Shown here in pieces: positions 56,640-64,000 of a DNA stretch of 64,000 bases (position 1 is its first letter; every line of letters starts with the position of its first letter). Origin of the DNA: Uranotaenia lowii (lineage: Eukaryota; Arthropoda; Insecta; Diptera; Culicidae); the NCBI RefSeq assembly GCF_029784155.1, contig NC_073693.1, forward strand, positions 110,670,683 to 110,734,682, written 5' to 3'. The position numbers and the translations under genes were made by a program. The notes beneath the pieces were generated by a model. That model was not told where the DNA came from. It did no database searches and saw only the letters and a list, made by a program, of their open reading frames with translations.

Positions 56640-57000
56640 CTGAATATACTCTCTGTACAATGTACCTGTGCAAAGTTGCAGCTCAATCGGACTTGATTTG
56701 ATGTTTTCTCAAAGCGCTCAAAGTTGCGATTTTTTCATCCTCAAAAATCCATCTGTCAAAAGACCAAAGGAAATCGGAAAATTGAAACTTTAATTATACT
56801 GCCTCCAGATAACTTAAAATAAATCATAAATCGCTATAAAAGACATGCGAACGATAATTTTTTAAGACACATCAAACTTAATTTTTTGCTAGGTTGATCT
56901 AGTCATTGGTGATCCTAAAAATCAGTTTAAATCGGAAAAAGGAATCAAAAAAATATTTCGATGGGTTACACCGAGTAGCAAGCTTAACGAAAAAACGATA
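56640..57000. repeat. Relative of the CTCF-intron foldback repeat
   Basis: TTTTCTCAAAGCGCTCAAAG, the following CATCCTCAAAAATCCATC and AGACCAAAGGAAATCG match the arm at 18560-18640. The partner arm is not evident, so this is a partial copy. Confidence 0.5.
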
Positions 57001-57392
57001 AATTTGACAAATAAGACAAAAAAATATAAAAAATACAAAAGCTTAAAACTAAATAAAATTTAAGAAAGAGATTTTATGTAATTTTCGTCAATTTAGTCAT
57101 TTTTATAATATTTTTCAGTGTTTGACACTTTACCCATTGGACATTTTTGTCATTTTTCTGTTATGTTAACAACTCGGTATAATTTGTAATAAAAGTAGAT
57201 TTTTTTGTTCCCTAGTATTAAAAATAGGATCTTAAGAAGGTTTCGGCTGAAAGTGGTCGATAACTTCCTTTGAATTCAGCCACAGTATTTGAAAAATCCA
57301 AAAACGCCCACTGCCCACTGAGGTTGCTAGCATGTAGCTAGTGATATACTTATTAGTAATTGGGTTTTACAATAACTATGGCTGAATTCAAT

Positions 57393-57580
57393 GAAATATT
57401 TAAAGAAAGTAGTGCCGAGGCAGCCCTGCTCTAGTATCGGTACAGACTGTGTTGTCACAATCACGAAAAATCTGTAAATTTACTAGAAAATTTGCCTTTT
57501 TCGCTGGAAATTTTCCACTTTTAAAACATGTTATTCTAGAAATATTCTTGCTCTTCTAGATCGGTACAAAAAAGACTTGA
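57393..57580. mobile_element. End fragment of the 6641-7478 element family
   Basis: GAAATATTTAAAGAAAGTAG, TGCCGAGGCAGCCCTGCTCT and ACAATCACGAAAAATCTG match, inverted, the right end of the element at 6641-7478. Only one end is present. Confidence 0.75.
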
Positions 57581-58731
57581 CTTTTCTAATAATTTGTATG
57601 CCTCGATTATCCGTTCAAATTTTTTTTCATGATTACATAAATTAAGATTGAAAATAAAAAGATACCAATAATTGTGCTCTCGTTTTAAATTTAATGTTAT
57701 TGAAACTAAAGAACAAAGAGACAAATAATTAAATATACGGTTGAAGTTCAAGATTTTGCACCCAATTTTCACAACTCGGATTGTTTTTATATTAGCAAAC
57801 GGTTTTGCTCTGTCCGAGTGATAATGGTTTCAAATCCATTCAAAGCCGAGGTATTGGAATTGATCTCATCGCTCATATCGATTGTTGGATCTACATTTGA
57901 CGAAAAAATCGCTTTTCTCGAAAACATATAATCGCCATTATAAAATTAAAAATCAATATTGAAATTCAAAACACTCACAATTTCTTCATCATTCATCACA
58001 TCAATCTGAATGTCTTTTTCTTGAACGGTGTTACAACAAAACCTGTCTCTCTGAATGGCAATTTCCATGTTATTTTTGAATAACTCAATCAGTTGAATTA
58101 AAAGTTACGCGAGTTACAATATTTTTGACATGAACTGAAAAACGCAAATTGTACAGAATTTTTGGAAAGATTATGGGATAAATCTGTTTTCCCTCCACCA
58201 ATCACTCTATGAATTTCTGGATAGAGTTATAACGAAAATTAAAAATGAAGCAAATGATTTATTCATGTTTTAAATCAGAATCTCATGATTTTTAGACACA
58301 AATTAACAAAACTGATTTACTAGAATTTTTTTTTCATTTGCAAACAATCGTATAGAAATCGCAACTTCAGCCCAAGCTTGAAATATAGTACCGCGCATAA
58401 TCTTTGACCCAACCGATACAACTTTTAAAAAATTGAACACATAATAGTTTTAGGTTAGAGAACTCACTTTAAAAATTTCCATAATGGACGTTGCATGATT
58501 TCTGAGATATTTCAGTTCGAATGCTAAAAGTGCGATTTTCGTAGATTTGGTGTATCTCAAGTCGTAAATAGAGATTTAAAATTTTGTGAGATATTTATTG
58601 TTTGCTAGTTGATCCACCATTTGAAGAAAATATGGACAAAAAATATTTAGAGTAAAATTTTATGAAAGTTCAAAGTTGAAATTTCATCATCCAATTTCTA
58701 TCGAATTATGAACGGTACTTCAGGTGTACTT
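57581..58731. other. AT-rich intergenic DNA
   Basis: Nothing recognisable beyond a CTCGATTATCCG motif at ~57602, which recurs at ~59028-59055 and may be a decayed DNA-transposon end. Confidence 0.4.
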
Positions 58732-58735
58732 TTAA

Positions 58736-58951
58736 CACGTTCGTCGCCACGGCACCCATATTCGGGTGACGGGTGTATTTCCTGGGGGGCCCCGTCACAT
58801 CAAAAAGCGTGTGACGCTCTCTTACTTGAGTTTACCGCTCGGCTTCGCCACACGTTTCAAATATGGAAGTTCTCCCTCTTTGCTTTTTCTCTCTGAAAAT
58901 TTTCTGGGCCCAGCTAGTAAAACTACCAAAATGAGCGTGGCGACAAACGTG
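58736..58951. mobile_element. piggyBac-like MITE, 216 bp
   Basis: TTAA stands at both edges (58732-58735 and 58952-58955). The ends CACGTTCGTCGCCACG and CGTGGCGACAAACGTG are inverted copies. The TTAA duplication and the size fit piggyBac-derived MITEs. It is strikingly GC-rich (CCTGGGGGGCCCCGTCAC) against AT-rich surroundings. Non-coding. Confidence 0.88.
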
Positions 58952-58955
58952 TTAA

Positions 58956-60874
58956 GAAGCGTTATATACCCTATTTCACATTCAGAAAAAAAACATAAAA
59001 AAGTTTTCTTAGGTAAATTTTTTTGACTCGATTATCTATCGGATTCGATTATCCGTTCCGAAAAAAAAATTATGGTGAACGTAGAATCGAGTCCGAGCTG
59101 TTTAGAAAACAAAGGTATACAGTGGCAAACCAAATCGTTTTTCTTTGTTAACAGAATCTACTTAGCAAAACTGTCTAAACTAAAAGTGTAATGTCTAGCA
59201 ATACTGTTGTAACACAAAAGTTATTTGAGTCTTCACATGTTCAAAAATATTGATTTACATAGAAATTTTCTATCTTTCACAATTTGTCAATCCTTAGTAG
59301 TTCTTGCCGTCGGCTAGCACGTTTCGCATATTTCCTGGAACTTAAAATTATTTATTTAGTGAATGCATTCACTCATTCTGTCATTATTCAGAATGAGAGT
59401 CAATTGAAATAACATCAGTATTAATCCAGTTAAAGCAACAGGTCTCAATGATCGAAAAAGAATCCAATTTTCGAAGAAACCAATCTTCGATCTAACTTTC
59501 TCAAATTGATAACCTAAAAATTATTTTCATAATCGATTCGGTGCTTAAAACTTTATTAAAATCAAAAATCGAAATTTATCCATTAATTTAAAGATAATTA
59601 ATATAAATTCAATCATTTTATGAAATAATTTTCAACTTTGGGCTGAAAACCGAGTTCAATAAAAAAAACTTCTGCTTATGGATTCTCTAAGACTCTCCGA
59701 GATCGAGAGATCACAAAAAAAATGTAAAACTAAGTAGCAAGGGCTTTGAAAATAAAAAGTAGATATGATAATCAAGAAACTTGTCAACATACTGTTAGAA
59801 GAAAGTAGAATGCATTTCAAAGAGAAACAATCAGGAAAACTATTCGAATAAAAATGTCAACAGCCATCATCAGAGTCTGGATAACAGTCATCATCCTTTA
59901 TGGAAAGTTACTTTTCGTCTCAATCCAAGTACCGATTTATGAAAAAAAAAAAAAAAGATTCATAACTTGACTTATCTTCAAAAGTTATTGTACTATTTAT
60001 GGCATTAACGCAACATATTATGCAACCAACTTGTGGACTAAAGAGTTTAAATAGAATTACTTTGAAAGTACTATCATTGTACTTAAAGCTTAATTCATAT
60101 AGAAATGGGACAGTTACGAATGTGTGTATCTTAAAAACCAGTCGTGTGATCAAAATACTGAGGCAAATTTAGTGGATTCAGCTGTTGCAAAATTTACAAA
60201 ACTTTTTGAGCAGCTTAAAAGCGTTTTGAATGGAATGTCTGCTGGCAAAGTCTAACAATAACGAAGTAGTAAAACCATCATGATATTGAACTTTAGCTAT
60301 AATCGGTTAGTATAGATCGTTGGTATGTTAAGGATACATAAAAGATTACTCATTTAAGGCTTTCAAAAACAGCGAAAATCAAAGTTTTCATTTTGAAAAT
60401 TGTTGTTTTTTCAATATGAGCAGAATCTAGGCAAATCATTCAACTTTTCACAAAACAACAAGCAAATACATACTTTAAAATACTAGGGACCGTGCCACGA
60501 GCAGACATGATTCAAACGCTGCAATTTGTTTGTCGTCCATCAGAAATCATCTGTCTCATAGGCTCGGTACCGGCTATACAGCTTACGAGCTCTGGAACAA
60601 GCAAATTTATTTTGTTTGGGGTAAGGTTTGAATGACTCATATCTAGGCGACACTTTCTGCTTTTCGGAGAAAAAAAATCGTTGGACATCTCAGCGATCAA
60701 CACTTAGTTTTTCCCTTATTGAAAATTAAAAATTCTGGTATGAGCTTCGACTTCCCTGATGACCCTTAACCGTAGTTGCCGATCATGTGCAACAGTTTTG
60801 TCAGCTATCAATTTAAAAATGATGGATTTTGAAGGAAACTGTGCAGATTTTATTTTCTTTTTCTCTTGCATCGT
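58956..60874. other. AT-rich intergenic DNA
   Basis: No gene or clear repeat; CTCGATTATC motifs occur at ~59028-59055. Confidence 0.4.
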
Positions 60875-60888
60875 AAATATCTCCACGG

Positions 60889-61228
60889 GGTTACCATGAC
60901 ATCGAACATATTGTTTGGTCGTGCGAGGTCCATCTTGTCGCTAGAAGAAATTTGATAGACTCCCTTCGGGCCCGAGGAAAACCACCCTATGTTCCAGTGA
61001 GAGATGTGCTGGCTGTCATAGACTTGGACTATATGTTTGAAATATACCTTTTCCTAAAAGAAATTGATCTTCGTCTATAATTCTTTTTATTTTCATATTT
61101 CCCTATCTATCTTCTTTTTTCTTCAAAAGTGAACTAGCTATAAGCACACAATTGTAATCAAACAAAACGAGTTTGGCTCCTTAAAGCCTAAAGGTACGAG
61201 CCGTTTCAAATAAAGAATTTACAAAAAA
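60889..61228 (+). mobile_element. 5'-truncated LINE, 3' end only
   Basis: A 14-bp duplication AAATATCTCCACGG stands at 60875-60888 and 61229-61242, and the insert ends in an A-run after AATAAAGAATTTAC. Only the last ~60 codons of ORF2 and the 3' UTR (TAAAGCCTAAAGGTACGAGC) were copied, the normal result of incomplete reverse transcription. Confidence 0.9.
60898..61080 (+). pseudogene. C-terminus of a LINE ORF2 protein
   Basis: An open stretch beginning DIEHIVWSC and continuing VARRNLIDSLRARGKPPYVP, VRDVLAVIDLDYM, ending at TAA 61078-61080. The IVW-C box and VRD(V/I)LA motif are typical of the C-terminal region of LINE ORF2 proteins with downstream zinc-finger or RNase H regions (R1/LOA/I-like; exact clade uncertain). 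Confidence 0.75.
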
Positions 61229-61242
61229 AAATATCTCCACGG

Positions 61243-64000
61243 TGTGTTTCTAGAAGATGTTTAAAAAAAACAGTAACTCTAATTTTTTCAGAAATTGAAA
61301 ATTTAGCCTTTTCTGAGTCATTTCCAGGCAAAATAAAATATTGGGGCGGTAAGTCCCCATACGATTTGTTTTTTTTTTCAAGATTTATAGTCTATATTTA
61401 TAAATTTTCGTTTTGAAAAATTGTTCCAGTTTAATGGAATAGCAATGTTTTTCTTCAAAAATTCAATTTTTCATTTTTATTCAAGTTTTTGTCATTCTGA
61501 ACTATACAAAAACACTCAACACCTAGAAACATTAGTGATTTTGATTGAAAAACTTACTTTATATGAAAATTTTACTTAAAATTTATTATTATCCTCGTTA
61601 TAATTGGTGTTATCCAAATGTAACATAAATTTGTATTCATAAGTGTATATCTTGGAAAACTAATTCTGGTTTAATGAAATTCAAAGATACATGAATAACA
61701 ACAGTCTAACATCCTTTGATTGGTTTCCAACGAAATATTTAAAAAAATCTTTTTTTTCCAACTTGTTCTATGAATTGATTCCACATTATTTATATGCTTG
61801 GATGCATATGAATACGCATTTTAGAAAAAAAAAATCGATGATACCACTCGTTTATGGTATTTTTCAATTTCTTTTATCTCATATTGAAATTTAAACAAAA
61901 TTCAGAAGACCAGTTTTCAACAGAGTTTCAAATATAAAATTTAGTTGAAAGTAAAAGTTATCGCACTGAAATCCGTACATCCTCGGCTACATAAACATCA
62001 ATTTCAAATTACTTTGTCTCATATTAAAGGTGAATAAAATTTCTATAAATCATCTGAACTTCATTTTTTCGTATAAATTTTAATATTATTATAAATATAA
62101 ATTAATGAATAAAAGATGAAAATCCAATTTTTTTCAGGAGATGTTTCAATTTATCGACGGTTCAGACCAGATTTTTGCATCTAATTTTTTTTAGTTTTTA
62201 TAGATTTCTATGGTTGATTCAAACTAATGATTTCTAGAGATTTTCACAACAACTGGTATAAAATTGTAGAAGTTATGATTTTTTTATAATGTTACATTTA
62301 TTGCTTCATTAATGTTCTAATAATTAATAAAAAAGAACTGCAGTGTTCAGTAGTATAACTAAAATAAGTATGGTAAGAATAAAACATGATGAATCTCAAG
62401 CTTTTCAGTTGGCTATCGATCATTCGAAATTTACTTTTGCCAACAATACTGTTCATTTTTGTAAATTTAAGATCGACAAAAAGATAAAAATGTATTTTTT
62501 GGAATAATTTCATATTTATTACAGCTTTAGACTAGATTCATTAATTAAAAAAAAGTCCTAAAAACTTCAAAATTCAATTTAAAACAAAGAATTCAAGAGA
62601 TTATTATAATAATATAGTGGGTTGAAAACTGTAGAAGCTAGGATTAATTAACCTTAAAAGTAATTCTTGCTATTTTAATAAAGTTGAAGAATTAGAGTGT
62701 ACAGGAGGGTTACTAAAATTGGGCTTAAAAATAGAAATAAAACGTTTTATAAAACACTCCTGACTTGTAATAATCATTCTATCGAGAGAAAGCAACATGC
62801 AAAATTTAAGCAAGAGCAAAATGCTGTCGTGACTTGCATAAAGTCTGAAGTGCAAATGGGATTTTAAGACATTTGACTCAGGAGAAGTATATCCTTTTTA
62901 ATATTGATTTTTGTTTACTTTTCAATATTGATTTTTTTAAAGCTTAAATTAAGACAAAGGTTTCTACTCCAGATCGCATCATGATAAGCGTTATCACTAA
63001 AAAAGTTATAGCGGTTTCTAGTATGTACTGATTTTCTTAATCATTTAGCTTTTTTGATAAAATACTCTCCAGTGTTTCCAAAATCAAAAAATCTAAAGAC
63101 AATGGATTCAAACGGATTCAAATTATTCAAGATAATTCTAATGACTTCAGATAATTTTACCCTTTCAGACTGCTGACAGGAATTGCCAGCTAATTTTTTT
63201 AATTTAAGGATTAGATGATATTTTTAAGAAATTTTTATTTTTTTATTGGTTTTTATCTAGTTTGAAATAATTGTGGAATTTTTTTTTATAATTGTTAAGC
63301 TACCAGATAAATTTAAGAATATTGAAAGTTGCAACTAAGAGAATTAGCACCTCTGATATTATAAAACTCTTCAAATATATGTATATTTTTAAAGATTTTC
63401 AATAGAAAATTTTCAAAAAAAAATTTTGTTTGGGGAGTCACCGTCCAAATATTTTAATTTTAGGTGGAAAAAGCTCTACTTTCTGCCTATGCCAAAATAA
63501 GCGTTACTGTATTTTTTTTTCTTCAAGTCCTTCTACGAAATACACCATGTCTCAAAAACGTGGTTATTTTAAATTTTGAAAAAATGAGTCGGGTAGTACT
63601 TTTCACAGGCAGCGCAATGCTGTCAAAATTTCGAATGTCCAATTACTAGTAAATGAGATATCAGCAAAAGAAAGTGTCCCATTTCTGAAAGAAAAAAAAA
63701 ACTAAGCTTCATGTGATCGCTTTACAGATCGTTCACTTACTTAGGTATATGAAATTGCTCATATAAATTTCATTGGACAATAAAGTTGCAGATAAACAAG
63801 AAGTGTACCTGGACGTTTATTTTTGAGAATATTTTGTTATCTGTTATTGGATACAAGATATTTAAATCTTCAAGCACCCCACTATCCAAATTATATTATA
63901 CTTAGAACATTTTCCAAGTCTTCTAAAGGAAAAAGTTCATGTCTCCGCTAGTTTTTATGCTAACACAATACTCATAAAATTTTCTCGAGAAATATCTTAC
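61243..64000. other. AT-rich DNA to window end
   Basis: No coding exon, RNA gene or repeat with clear ends was found. ORFs are about 60-71 codons and look random. Confidence 0.5.

Overview
The window looks like AT-rich nuclear DNA from an insect, most likely a mosquito. It has genes with short introns, a zinc-finger gene recognisable as CTCF, and many different transposon families including an ITmD37E-type mariner element. The species call is inference; the eukaryotic, insect-like character is seen directly. Only two host genes can be supported, both on the + strand. They are the last two exons of a MOSPD2-like MSP-domain membrane protein (13952-14567) and a complete five-exon CTCF gene (5' UTR exon ending 17794, coding 19142-24247). 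A third, 5'-only exon candidate lies at 55.3-55.9 kb. Almost everything else is transposable elements, foldback repeats, satellites and unannotatable AT-rich DNA.

Region by region. 1-12.6 kb is a stack of nested transposons. A repeat family (called A here) occurs in two forward and two reverse units. These are interrupted by at least four TIR elements, by an element lying between two units, and by a 4.7-kb non-LTR retrotransposon (7725-12443, minus strand) with intact target-site duplications. In that retrotransposon ORF1 and ORF2 lie in the same frame, separated by a single TAG followed by CAA TCA. That is the CAR-YYA stop-codon readthrough context, and ORF2 has no ATG upstream of its endonuclease domain. 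12.6-24.5 kb holds the two genes, a deleted Tc1 element between them, and a CTCF last intron filled with a 13-bp EcoRI-site minisatellite, tRNA-like SINE remnants and a perfect palindrome. 25.2-29.2 kb carries a strand-switching 7-bp satellite inside a TIR-like frame, a small MITE and a GC-rich ~77-bp tandem array. 29169-33834 is a young Ty3/gypsy LTR retrotransposon with two intron-like gaps in its gag-pro-pol reading frame.

33.8-49.6 kb contains foldback clusters, a degenerate Tc1 element with ~440-bp inverted arms, a retroelement with 24-bp target duplications nested in a foldback, several MITEs and a perfect 70-bp hairpin. 49654-54378 is a dead ITmD37E element split by a hAT-like insertion. 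54.4-64 kb is mostly AT-rich and unannotatable, with a piggyBac-like MITE and a 5'-truncated LINE tail.

The two host genes are unrelated in function: an ER contact-site protein and an insulator/chromatin-architecture protein. The transposons can be ordered in time by nesting. Some coordinates of repeat ends were read by eye and may be off by a few bases.
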